A stretch of DNA of 44,901 nt from assembly GCA_910588255.1 (NCBI GenBank), contig CAJUOM010000007.1:1-44901 (forward strand). Reading direction: 5' to 3'. The DNA is from an uncultured Alphaproteobacteria bacterium. GTDB taxonomy: Bacteria > Pseudomonadota > Alphaproteobacteria > RUG11792. The notes beneath the pieces were generated by a model. The model ran no database searches. It was not told the origin of the DNA and saw only the letters and a list, made by a program, of their open reading frames with translations. Shown here piece after piece: positions 8,829-17,929 of this stretch. Positions within the stretch are counted from its first letter, which is position 1; the number at the start of each line of letters is the position of its first letter. The position numbers were made by a program, and so were the translations under genes.

Positions 8829-11456
8829 TATATTTGCTGCTCTTTCAGCAAAGGAATCTAGAGGATTTACCTTAACACTCGATTGAATGACCATAGTTTT
8901 CGGAAATTTAGAAGATGGTTTAGCAATTCTCATAAATTTCTTCTTTGTTACATCATAATAATTATTATCATCAACATCCATCACAGTCATATCAAATATA
9001 TCAGGTTCTAAACTCATCATATTTGTATCTCTTATACTCTTCTGTGCTGACTGAGTTGGAATAACTGTTTGCTGCGCAGTCATAGAGTTTTGATTATTCT
9101 GAACTCTTTGCACGGTATTTACTGAAGGTTGATTCTGAGTTCCTGAATTTTGAGCAACTAAAACATTACTTCCATTTGCAGGAATACTTGCAGGACTTGT
9201 TGTATTTTGAATATTCAATCTCTGTGATGTCTCTATTCCTTGCATTTGATTCGGGATATTATTCTTTTGACTTTCAGATATTTGATTATTCAAAATTGGT
9301 TGATTCTGTCCACTATTTTCTCTTTGAAGAATTTGAGTTCCGGAATTTACAGGATTTTGAATGCTTGTTCCCTGATTTACTTGCCGATTTGGCAAAATAT
9401 CATTTGTTCCAATTTGAGAATCGCCAGTATGACTTCTAGGTTGATTTATTGAAGTTCTATTACCAGAAATTGTTTGTGAATTTGGAACTATTCCCTGATT
9501 CAACATCCTTTGAGTTTCGGAAGAAGTACTTTGAACCGTCTGAGCTATATTTCCCTGATTATTCATTTGAGAACTTTGCTGGGCTTGATTTGCTAAAGTT
9601 ACTTGCGTTTGATTTACACTTCCATTAGGTTCTTTTATTGAAGAATCAGAGCTCATAACTTGAGGACTAGAAACTTGAGACATATTTCCCGCATTATCTT
9701 TCCTTTGAACTGAATCAGGTAAAATTAATTGATTTACTTGACTTTCTGTTCGTACGTCTTGAGATTGAAGAGTATCATTCGTCTGATTTAGAGAACCTTC
9801 AAGTTGAGTTCGTTGCGCCCCTCTTTCATTTTGTATTTGATTTTCTATAACTTGATTAGAAACAGATACGGAATTTCGCAGAGCTTTTCCTTGAGTATTA
9901 AAAACCTCTTGAGATAAGGCGTCTGTTCCTTCTGTGTGATTCGCTCCCATCGTTTGAGAAGCGGGAGTTTGCATTACGTTTCTTCCATTCAATTCTTCCT
10001 GAGATTGAAGAGTATCATTCGTCTGATTTAAAGAACTTTCAATCTGAGTCTGTTGTACCCCTCTTTCATTTTGTGATTGATTTTCCACAATTTGATCAGG
10101 GATATATACGGAATTCAACCTAGTATCATTCTGTTGTTCTATAGGCATACTTAAACTTTCCTGGGTTAACATTTGATTTCCGGAATTCTGATTTATTGAA
10201 ACATTTTTTCCCGAAGGACTTAAAGCTGAAACAGCTTGCTTATTTCCTGGGATAGAAGAAAGTGCTTGCGAAACAAAGTTACCTGCACCTTTTATAATTC
10301 CACTCATAAAACCTGATTGTTGTGCTGTTTGTGGCAACACTGACTGATTTTTAGATGTTTGTCTCAACAATTCAGATTTTACAACCTTTTTTGGAGATCC
10401 TCCTGAAATTATCTTAACATTATCAGCAACATCCTTTAACTTCGCACCTTTTTGACCCCAATCATAAATTAAGTTTATGTAATCTATCATTGTGTTCACA
10501 TAATCCACACTCATTTTTCTTTCTTTAGATATTCCAAGATTTTCGAGAACAGCAGTAGGATCTATTTTATCACCATTTCTTCCAAGATTTAATAAGTGCA
10601 AAATAGTAGAACTATCAAAAGGGTCTATACCATAAAATATTGTCTCAGGGAATTTCCTTTGTTTTTCCTCACGTTCCGCAACTTTAGATTTTAGAGAATC
10701 CAGTTTTGCTTGTATCTCTTGATCGCTTTGTCCTGAAATAATTTCTTGTTTTATTTCTTCCAATTCCAATTTTTCTTCAGGGGTCATATCTCTTGTCAAT
10801 TCCTCAATAGGCTCTCCATTTGCCAATGATTCTTTTAATGAACTCGCATTAAGTTTTTGAGAAAGTAATCCTAAACCTCCTTGTAATGCACTTCCCAACA
10901 AGCTGCCTGCGACATTAGCAACTGATGAAGTTGTGTTTGATCTCTCAATCTTATCCAATCTTGCTTCACTTCTTCCTAAATCCAGCGTCTGCTGTTCATT
11001 AACTGTTTTTTGAGCTTCCATATCTTGAGTCAAAGTTGCAATTGAAGCAGTTGCTTGTGCTAATGAAGATTTTATTTCTGTCAAATCTTCAGCTGTTGGC
11101 ATTGAAGTTTTTACTTCATTCAAACTTGATTCAAGCTCAGTCAATTTGCTTTTTATTTGAGCATTTTCTTCACTATCAGCAGGAGCAGCAGTTTGCGTTG
11201 CTTCTAATTTCTGACTTATTGTTCCCAATTTTTGAGAAGTCTCTGTAATTTGAGTTTTTATATCCGTGAGAGATTTGTCAAAAGTTTGATACTGCTCTTC
11301 AATAGCTTCATCTTTCGCTTTTAACGCTATCACTTGACTTTTCAGTGACTCTATTGATTCTCTTAATTCTGTTATTGCTGCATCTTCTCCTGCATATGCC
11401 ACAAACCCAGCATTACAAAGGCATCCGCATGCTAAAATATATTTCGAAAACTTCAT
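8820..11456 (-). CDS. Large secreted coiled-coil, Gln/Asn/Ser-rich protein
   Basis: 878 residues, no family recognised. A signal peptide ends near residue 22 (FVAYAGED). Residues about 25-175 form a long coiled coil rich in Gln, Glu and Ser. A hydrophobic glycine-rich stretch (GSLLGSALQGGLGLLSQ) follows, then a charged helical part and a folded-looking segment around 270-355. Residues about 380-820 are low-complexity Gln/Asn/Ser/Thr, with a duplicated unit of roughly 40 residues sharing IENQ.QNERG and SLNQTNDTLQSQ. The end is a small charged tail. A strong GGAGGG site lies 6 nt before the ATG. A weak promoter (TTGAAA 11522-11527, 16-nt spacer, TAAAAA 11500-11505, on minus) faces away from the MATE gene. 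Probably surface-exposed or secreted; function unknown. Confidence 0.8.
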   Translation of the reverse strand: MKFSKYILACGCLCNAGFVAYAGEDAAITELRESIESLKSQVIALKAKDEAIEEQYQTFDKSLTDIKTQITETSQKLGTISQKLEATQTAAPADSEENAQIKSKLTELESSLNEVKTSMPTAEDLTEIKSSLAQATASIATLTQDMEAQKTVNEQQTLDLGRSEARLDKIERSNTTSSVANVAGSLLGSALQGGLGLLSQKLNASSLKESLANGEPIEELTRDMTPEEKLELEEIKQEIISGQSDQEIQAKLDSLKSKVAEREEKQRKFPETIFYGIDPFDSSTILHLLNLGRNGDKIDPTAVLENLGISKERKMSVDYVNTMIDYINLIYDWGQKGAKLKDVADNVKIISGGSPKKVVKSELLRQTSKNQSVLPQTAQQSGFMSGIIKGAGNFVSQALSSIPGNKQAVSALSPSGKNVSINQNSGNQMLTQESLSMPIEQQNDTRLNSVYIPDQIVENQSQNERGVQQTQIESSLNQTNDTLQSQEELNGRNVMQTPASQTMGANHTEGTDALSQEVFNTQGKALRNSVSVSNQVIENQIQNERGAQRTQLEGSLNQTNDTLQSQDVRTESQVNQLILPDSVQRKDNAGNMSQVSSPQVMSSDSSIKEPNGSVNQTQVTLANQAQQSSQMNNQGNIAQTVQSTSSETQRMLNQGIVPNSQTISGNRTSINQPRSHTGDSQIGTNDILPNRQVNQGTSIQNPVNSGTQILQRENSGQNQPILNNQISESQKNNIPNQMQGIETSQRLNIQNTTSPASIPANGSNVLVAQNSGTQNQPSVNTVQRVQNNQNSMTAQQTVIPTQSAQKSIRDTNMMSLEPDIFDMTVMDVDDNNYYDVTKKKFMRIAKPSSKFPKTMVIQSSVKVNPLDSFAERAANISG

Positions 11457-11606
11457 GATTGTCCCTCCCCGGATAATCAGTACATAAATTCCCCTTATAT
11501 TTTTATCCTAACATGTAAATTTTTCAAAAACAATAAAAATTTTGTATTAAAAGTTCAATAAATGCATTTTTTTACAAAAAGTTACGGATAAATTTTTTAA
11601 CTTTGA

Positions 11607-11612
11607 TATAAT
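11607..11612 (+). promoter_or_regulatory. -10 box for the MATE gene
   Basis: A perfect TATAAT. It lies 2 nt before the first possible start (11615), which argues that the ATG at 11642 is the true start. No convincing -35 is seen. Confidence 0.35.
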
Positions 11613-11641
11613 TAATGTGTTGTCCGTTAGTCTTTTGTTAT

Positions 11642-12979
11642 ATGAAAATTGAGTCGATAAAAATAAATTTTTGGAATGTATTCAAAGTAACATTACCTTT
11701 GATGATTTCCGCTTTATCTTCTCATTTTATGCTCATTTTAGATCAACTTGTCTTGGCTAGATATTCATTTGATGCTATGACAGGAGCTTCTTCTGCATCA
11801 GTTTGGTGTGGAACTATTCAATATGCTTCAATGTCTATTACAATGATAGCCGGTGCTTTTGTTGGAAACTACAACGGCGCAAAAAAATTTAAATCAGCAG
11901 CTGTTCCTGTTTGGCAAATGATTTGGTTTTCTCTTGCTTTGTTTTCGATTTCTATTCCAATAGCTTTATTTACTGCAAATCTTTGCATTCCAGAATCATT
12001 ACAATCGGAAGGAGTTCCTTATTTCAAAATACTAATGTCTATGACACCTATTTGTGGAGTATATTATTCTTTATCTCCATTTTTTATTGCAATAGGAAAA
12101 GGTTATCTAATTACAATTTCCACAATAATAGCAAATGTTATCAATCTCGTTGTTGATATAGTACTAGTCTTTGGATTATTTGGATTTGATCATTTCAAAG
12201 GAGCAGAAGGTGCAGCAATAGGAACAGTTTTTGCGAACTTAACAAATACAAGTATATTATTTTTCTTCTTTTTTCGAAAAGATATTAGAGAGAAATACGA
12301 CACTTTAAACCTCAAATTAAGAATAAAGAAATTGATAGAATATGTACGCATGGGAGTTATTGGAGGAGTAGGACATATATTTGAAATGTTTGCCTGGAGT
12401 GTTGTTTATTATCTCTTAGCTAGTCTAGGAAAAGATATAGCTCTCATACAATCAATTGCTGTTTCTGTTAATCTTTTTATAGCGTTTATAGTTTCAGGAT
12501 TGGAAAAAGGCGTTATGGCAATAACTTCAAATCTGCTAGGAGCTGGATTACAATCCCAAATTCCAATTTTGCTTAAAAAAGGGATCTCTATTCACTTCTT
12601 GTTTGCATCTGTATTTGCTATGATTGTTTTCTTTTTTCCTGAACTCATTCTAAACAATTTTATAAAATTTCAAGTAAGTGAAGAAATAACAGCGCGAGTT
12701 ATATTAGTCCTTAGATTAGTGTTACTATACTTCTTTGTCGATGGAATGACTTGGTGCATTGCAGGGGTAATAGAAGCTGGAGGCGACATAAATTACACAA
12801 TGATGACAATAGCTTCTTGCTTATGGACTATTGTAACTATTCCTTCTTATATTTTATATAAACTCGGTAAGCTACAGATAGAAATAACATGGCTATTACT
12901 TTTTACCGCTGTTGTTTCCATGGTTTTTCTGTTGTATCATAGATATAAGTCAAACAAATGGATTCACATAAAGGTCTGA
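11642..12979 (+). CDS. MATE-family multidrug/cation efflux transporter
   Basis: About 445 residues with roughly twelve hydrophobic segments and the MATE pattern: an N-terminal half starting NVFKVTLPLMISALSSHFMLILDQLVLA and a second half with VRMGVIGGVGHIFEMFAWS. MATE proteins export drugs or metabolites using Na+ or H+ gradients; the substrate here is unknown. I prefer the ATG at 11642 over 11615 because a TATAAT box ends just before 11615. The first start would add nine residues (MCCPLVFCY). A 6-bp gap separates it from the next gene, so co-transcription is likely. Confidence 0.88.
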   Translation: MKIESIKINFWNVFKVTLPLMISALSSHFMLILDQLVLARYSFDAMTGASSASVWCGTIQYASMSITMIAGAFVGNYNGAKKFKSAAVPVWQMIWFSLALFSISIPIALFTANLCIPESLQSEGVPYFKILMSMTPICGVYYSLSPFFIAIGKGYLITISTIIANVINLVVDIVLVFGLFGFDHFKGAEGAAIGTVFANLTNTSILFFFFFRKDIREKYDTLNLKLRIKKLIEYVRMGVIGGVGHIFEMFAWSVVYYLLASLGKDIALIQSIAVSVNLFIAFIVSGLEKGVMAITSNLLGAGLQSQIPILLKKGISIHFLFASVFAMIVFFFPELILNNFIKFQVSEEITARVILVLRLVLLYFFVDGMTWCIAGVIEAGGDINYTMMTIASCLWTIVTIPSYILYKLGKLQIEITWLLLFTAVVSMVFLLYHRYKSNKWIHIKV

Positions 12980-12985
12980 TCTGTA

Positions 12986-13399
12986 ATGTCAAACAATAAT
13001 GAGTTCTCTAGAATAATAAAAATAGAAAACAGTATATTGGAGAAAAAATTTCAAATAAAAGCAGATGAATTCGAATTAAAAGCATTAGCGAAGAGATTTG
13101 ATGTATACAAAATAAAATTCCTTCATTCTGATTATATCATCACACACAAAACAGATATTTTAGGAGCTTATATCTTGTCATTATCAGTTCAATCAAGTGT
13201 AACGAAATTTATGATTGGAGAAAAAGAAGAAAACATCTTAATAGATGATAAATTTGATATAATTCTTCTTGATGAATCTATGGCAAGAAATAACTATGAC
13301 CAATTGAAAGATTATGACATAGAGATTTTTGATCAAAACATGCAGGTTGATGTAGGAGAAATTGCTGCACAATATCTTTCTCTTTGCATATTTATGTGA
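12986..13399 (+). CDS. DUF177 / YceD family protein
   Basis: 137 residues. The pattern EFSRII near the N-terminus, AxExELKALAKRF, and VDVGEIAAQYLSLCI at the C-terminus matches the DUF177 (YceD) family, which is linked to 23S rRNA accumulation and usually sits beside rpmF in bacteria; rpmF is not here. Family members normally continue past this point with a Cys-containing or PRxxG tail, so the C-terminus seems truncated. The gene lies between MATE and dapF with short gaps, likely one operon. The assignment rests on pattern recognition and is moderately sure. Confidence 0.6.
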   Translation: MSNNNEFSRIIKIENSILEKKFQIKADEFELKALAKRFDVYKIKFLHSDYIITHKTDILGAYILSLSVQSSVTKFMIGEKEENILIDDKFDIILLDESMARNNYDQLKDYDIEIFDQNMQVDVGEIAAQYLSLCIFM

Positions 13400-13405
13400 T
13401 TTATT

Positions 13406-14095
13406 ATGAAATTTATAAAAGCACAAACAAACGGAAATGATTTTATTATATTTAATGAAAATCCTGAAAAATTTGATAAACCAATATTAACGAAAATATC
13501 AAACAGAAGATTTGGCATTGGGTGCGATCAATTGATATTTATCACCAAAAAAAACGATCAATATATCATAACTTTCTTTAATAATGATGGATCTTATGCA
13601 AGTATGTGTGGAAATGGAGCTTGTGCTGTTGCAAAATATATATATGAATTTATAGATACAAAATCTGAATATATAAAATTATGTATCGATAATAAAATAT
13701 ATGAAGCATCTATTTATCAGGAGAAAGTTTCTATAATATTTGATTTACCAAAACTTCAAAATGACATAATCTCAACTGGAAATAAACATATCGTGAAAAA
13801 TATTCGAGAGATAAATAACATAGTAAATATCTCAAAAAAGCTTCCAGAATGTAATATACATTTCATAAAAATTTTATCGAATAACAAAATCCGTGTTAAA
13901 ACTTTTGAAAGAGGTTCTGGATGGACAAAAGCTTGCGGAAGTGGCGCCGTTGCAGTTGGTTTTTATTCCAGATTAAAAGGCAAAATAGAAATATGTCATG
14001 ATGGAGGAAGTTCTTTCGTTGAAGTATTGGAAAATCAAGTAAAATTCACAGCAAAACCGGAAATAGTATTTGAGGGGACAATATATGGGTATTGA
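13406..14095 (+). CDS. dapF: Diaminopimelate epimerase
   Basis: Converts LL- to meso-diaminopimelate for lysine and peptidoglycan synthesis. Both catalytic cysteines are present: the first in MCGNGACAVAKY (around residue 68) and the second in ERGSGWTKACGSGAVAVG. The N-terminal QTNGNDFIIF replaces the usual GxGNDF. At 229 residues it is clearly shorter than the usual 270-280, with losses in the middle loops, but both halves of the fold remain. Together with dapA and dapB elsewhere in the window it supports a DAP-type cell wall. The 3' end overlaps the tssA start. Confidence 0.9.
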   Translation: MKFIKAQTNGNDFIIFNENPEKFDKPILTKISNRRFGIGCDQLIFITKKNDQYIITFFNNDGSYASMCGNGACAVAKYIYEFIDTKSEYIKLCIDNKIYEASIYQEKVSIIFDLPKLQNDIISTGNKHIVKNIREINNIVNISKKLPECNIHFIKILSNNKIRVKTFERGSGWTKACGSGAVAVGFYSRLKGKIEICHDGGSSFVEVLENQVKFTAKPEIVFEGTIYGY

Positions 14096-15102
14096 ACAAT
14101 ATAACTTTGAAAATATACAAAAAGAAATCGAAGGTTCTCCAGATGGAATTGGTTATGATATATCTCTTTCAAGAACCTATGACGAAATCAAAGAAGCAAA
14201 GTTTGAAGAAGATGACACGGTTTCTTTTGGAGTTTGGGAAAGAGATTTAAAAAAAGCAGATTGGCAAAAGACTTTACAATTATGCCTTAATGCATTGGAA
14301 ACACAGTCGAAAGATCTCCAAATTGTAGGTTGGTTAATGGAATCTCTGACTGTATTTGGAGGATTTGAAGGTATATTAAAATCAATAGAAATATTAGATA
14401 AATTTATAAACAAATTCTGGAATACATGTTATCCCAGAACAGAAGTTAATTCTTCAGATGAAGAACAGAAAATAAGAATATTAAACTGGATTTATAATAC
14501 AATAGAGAAAAGATCAAGATTTATACCATTTATTGAAAACAACACTAATATTTCAATATACGCTTATGATTATGCTGTTGAAATGAAAAATACCATAATA
14601 CGTGATCCAAACTCATCAACAGATGTTTTTAATTCAGCAACAAAAATGAATATGAAAACATTGGAAGAAATTCAAAATATAATTAACACTTCCAACTCCT
14701 CAAATAGAACAAACAAAAAATATTATAAGCTTTATCAAAACGGCATGTACAAAATTAAAAGAAACAATATCAAAATTCATTACTAATCCTGAAATCCCCT
14801 TTTCTGACCTTTTGAATAATCTGGAAAAAATCAAAAAAATAATTTCTTTAAAAAATAAAGAAGTTTCGGAAAAATCCGAGCAAGTTGGGATACAACCTAT
14901 CAAATCCTTAGAAAGAGATTCTATTTATGATGAAATAAATAACCTCGCTCAAAAATTGGCTGTTATTGAAAAGCATAGTCCGAGTTCGTATATATTGAAT
15001 CTTGTGGTTTCATGGAAAAATAAATCGCTTCTAGAAATCATTGATGATATAAAAACAGGAACTTCAGAATCTCATAAATTGCTGAAATTTTTAGTAAGTT
15101 AA
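14085..15102 (+). pseudogene. tssA: TssA-like type VI secretion protein, frameshifted
   Basis: The N-terminal ImpA/TssA domain is clear (SPDGIGYDISLSRTYDEIKEA, VWERDLKKADWQKTLQLC, LQIVGWLMESL, FWNTCYPR). The frame ends at 14786, but frame +1 is open from 14683 and continues as LTLPTPQIEQTKNI through to 15102. It ends with the TssA C-terminal pattern (IYDEINNLAQKLAVIEKHSPSSYILNLVVSW). One frameshift within 14683-14712 therefore splits the gene. The ATG at 14085 follows GAGGGGA by 6 nt and overlaps dapF. TssA caps and organises the T6SS sheath and baseplate. No other T6SS gene is in the window. It may be a pseudogene, a sequencing error or two polypeptides; the break is not in a long homopolymer. 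Confidence 0.75.
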
Positions 15103-15187
15103 AGAAATTTTCTGAATAATTAACGAATTATTAATTAATTTTGCTTAAACTAAAACCATGAACTATGAAAAATAGAGGTTTTATAAT

Positions 15188-16864
15188 ATGCGTAAATTAT
15201 TTGTGTCAGCAATAGCTTTATTATTTATTTCTCAAATAGCTATAGCTGAATCTAATTCAGATAAAGAATCTAAAGTCACAGAGGAAAAAGTAATAGATAA
15301 TGAATCAGAAATTTCTGAAAAATCTGCAGTATCTGAAGTTGAGCAGAAAGCTGAAGAAGCTATAAAAGAAGAACAAAAATCAGAGAAAGCTGATAAAAAT
15401 AAAGAAAAATCTAAATCTGAAGAAATTGATGAAAAAGAAGCTGTAGACTCTGGTGATTCAGAAAAAGAAACTGAAAAAGCTTCCAAAGAAGAAAAAGTAA
15501 CAGAAACTACTAAAGAACATGAAGCTGAGAAAAAAACAGAATCCGCACCTAGTGTAATAGATGCCAAAGTTTTAAAAGATGCAGCACTTCCTATTGTTGA
15601 GTCAAAAGATTTTTTGAAAGAACCAAACAGCGTATTATCATGTATGAATCCTGACGCAATTGCAGAAAAGCCAATAATAAATGAAGGAGGATATGTTATA
15701 TTAATTGAAATTCGTGAAGATATTGTAAATGCCTTAATTGAAAAAAATGTGGATGCTACGCTCAAGTTGTTAACAAAATCAGAAAATGCTGACCCGACTA
15801 TTTTACAAATGGTTTCAGGAATGTTGACAACAGCCGTAAATAATATGGATGAGGAAAAAATAGAGATATTAAAGAAACTGAATTTAGTCAAAAACGAGAC
15901 ATTCAAATCATGGCTTGAAAAAAACAATTTGATTACTAGATATTCCTCCAAAGTCAATGATGGTGAGAAAAAGGGTCAATCTTTCGTCGCAATTCCATTG
16001 GTATATTCCGAAAATGATAATAAAATTACCATTGATTTTTCGAAAGTAAAAAACAGCATTCAACCGCGACTTGATATAGCATCTCAAATACAAGAATTAG
16101 AAAAAAGTGTAAAAAATAAAGTGGAAGAAAGAAACGAAAAAATCAGCCCTGATATGCAAAAAACTTGGATGAATTGAAAGCCCTTGAAGCTGAAAATGAA
16201 GTTTTGGCTAAAAAACTTGAAGATCAAAAAAATAGTGTTTCAAGTGATATAGAGCAAAATCAAAAAGCAAAAACAGAAGCGGAAAAGAAAAAATTAGAGA
16301 TAGAAAAAAAGTTAAAAACCACAGAGAGTAATTTAAAAACAGAACAATCAAATTTAACGAAATCTCAAAACGACTTAAAGCAAACCAGAAACCAGAAAAC
16401 GACTCAAGAAACAAGATTAAAAAACTTAAATAACAACAGAACTAAAAACACAGAATTAAGAAAAATGAAAACTGAAACAGGAAATAAACGTTTAAATATC
16501 AATATAGCAAAATCTCAAACACAAAGCAAAATTAATACTCTGAAAAATAAAGAGACTTCTATTAATAAAAGTATAACTACCAACCAAACAAAAATTAAAA
16601 ATTTCCAAACTGAAATTACAAAATTAAATAAAGAAAAAACTGTGGCAGAAAATACAATAAAACAGAGCTCAGAAAAACTAAAAACCTCACAAAGCAGTAT
16701 TGATTCAACAGAAGCTTTAAACTGCAAATGAGTCCAAAATAACCGAATTAAAAAATAATACGGATACCACAAGAGCTATGGTATATGCTGGGGATATTGA
16801 TAAAGAAACAGAAGAAATGGTCGATAAATCCGCTGAACTGTTTAGACAATTATTAACAGCATAA
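15188..16864 (+). pseudogene. Secreted E/K-rich coiled-coil protein, two compensating frameshifts
   Basis: The first frame (15188-16177) gives a signal peptide (MRKLFVSAIALLFISQIAIA), an E/K/S low-complexity stretch to about residue 125, and a folded-looking part. It stops just after an A6 run at 16157-16162. One frame over, the coiled coil continues without a break (KNLDELKALEAENEVLAKKL) until 16731. From about 16715 the original frame resumes (TANESKITELKNNTDTTRAM) and ends at 16864. The outer parts share a frame and only the middle is shifted. Joined, the protein would be about 558 residues. No family is recognised; a periplasmic or secreted structural role is possible. Confidence 0.65.
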
Positions 16865-16881
16865 TTGATCAAAGACAACAT

Positions 16882-16910
16882 AGAAAGAGAGGAAATCTAT
16901 CTCTCTTTCT
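16882..16910 (+). terminator. Terminator after the coiled-coil gene
   Basis: AGAAAGAGAG (16882-16891) and CTCTCTTTCT (16901-16910) form a perfect 10-bp stem with a 9-nt loop, 18 bp after the stop codon. A similar purine/pyrimidine hairpin is at 22850-22867. Confidence 0.6.
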
Positions 16911-16937
16911 TAAGGCTTAGTCTCAAGAAAAAACCTC

Positions 16938-17700
16938 CTAATCTTCAGGATAGAGACAATTTAGTATATTGTGTAAATCTGGAACATAAAGATTTATATA
17001 AAACTCTGTACAGTCTCTACGAAAAAGCTCATTAATAGAGACCTTTACGTTGAATCCAGCAAAAAGAGCCGTTAATTTATTTAGATTATCAATTGATTTA
17101 GCTATTACAATCGATCTTCTACAAAACATAGAAGACCAGTGTTGCCGCGTATACATATTTCTTCGATTGGGTTAGCTTGTTTTTCGGGAAGAATTTCGAT
17201 GTAATTGCTTTGTATAAATATAAGATATATTTTCAAAATTCGTTTTATAATACATCTATATTAAGATTTTGTTTCATAGTCCTAAACCACCCTCTAATGA
17301 GCTTTTTGTTTCTATGATCAATAGCTTTCTAAGTTCATAATTTTTAACAATAAAAGTTCCATTTCAATTTCCTTTATAAATGCGATGTGGATTCTCTATA
17401 ATAAATTTATCATATATTTTTAACACTTTGATCGGTAACTCCAAAACTTGACATGATTTAGAGAGAAGGAAATCAAGCAGGAAAATTATGGAGTAAACGA
17501 GTGTTAAAAACAGAATCATTTGCATTTCCTAATTTTTAGTAAGCGTTATGAATATAGTTTGCATTCATGTTTATAGTAAGTAGCCATTTGTCTTACATTT
17601 TCAAACTACTAAATTGTTTCTTCAAAAGATTTTCTGAGATTATAATTTCAATAATATATTTGGATAATGTTTTTATAGTTAGATTCAAAAAAGGTTATTG
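16938..17700 (-). pseudogene. Decayed minus-strand gene(s) of unknown family
   Basis: The 1.06-kb gap before proS has no intact gene, but its minus strand holds protein-like pieces in changing frames. These are a 72-codon piece at 16938-17156 ending VPDLHNILNCLYPED; a piece at about 17364-17452 (LPIKVLKIYDKFIIENPHR); and one near 17590-17710 (NLTIKTLSKYIIEIIISEN). The DNA around the PDLHNIL segment reappears on the plus strand at about 23305-23335. I infer a gene in advanced decay. The rest of the gap, to 17929, shows only AT-rich sequence. Confidence 0.35.
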
Positions 17701-17929
17701 TTTATTTCCATATAAGTTTTTCAAATGATTCTTACAAGTTAAACAAATTCGATCTAAAAAGTTTTATATAAGATTCTAAATTTTCTTAAGGTTTCAGGTT
17801 AGCCCTTATATTTATATGGTAATTATTCCTTTCCACTTACCATATTAACGTGCTAAATTGTAACTTTCTGGAAATGATTTTTATTTCATGATAAAATAGG
17901 TTAAGGGTTATTTAATATACTTTTCCATT

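Noticed and set aside
15232..15957. 241-codon minus-strand frame
   Set aside because: It is the antisense shadow of the E/K-rich coding stretch: Ser/Phe-rich composition, no start context.
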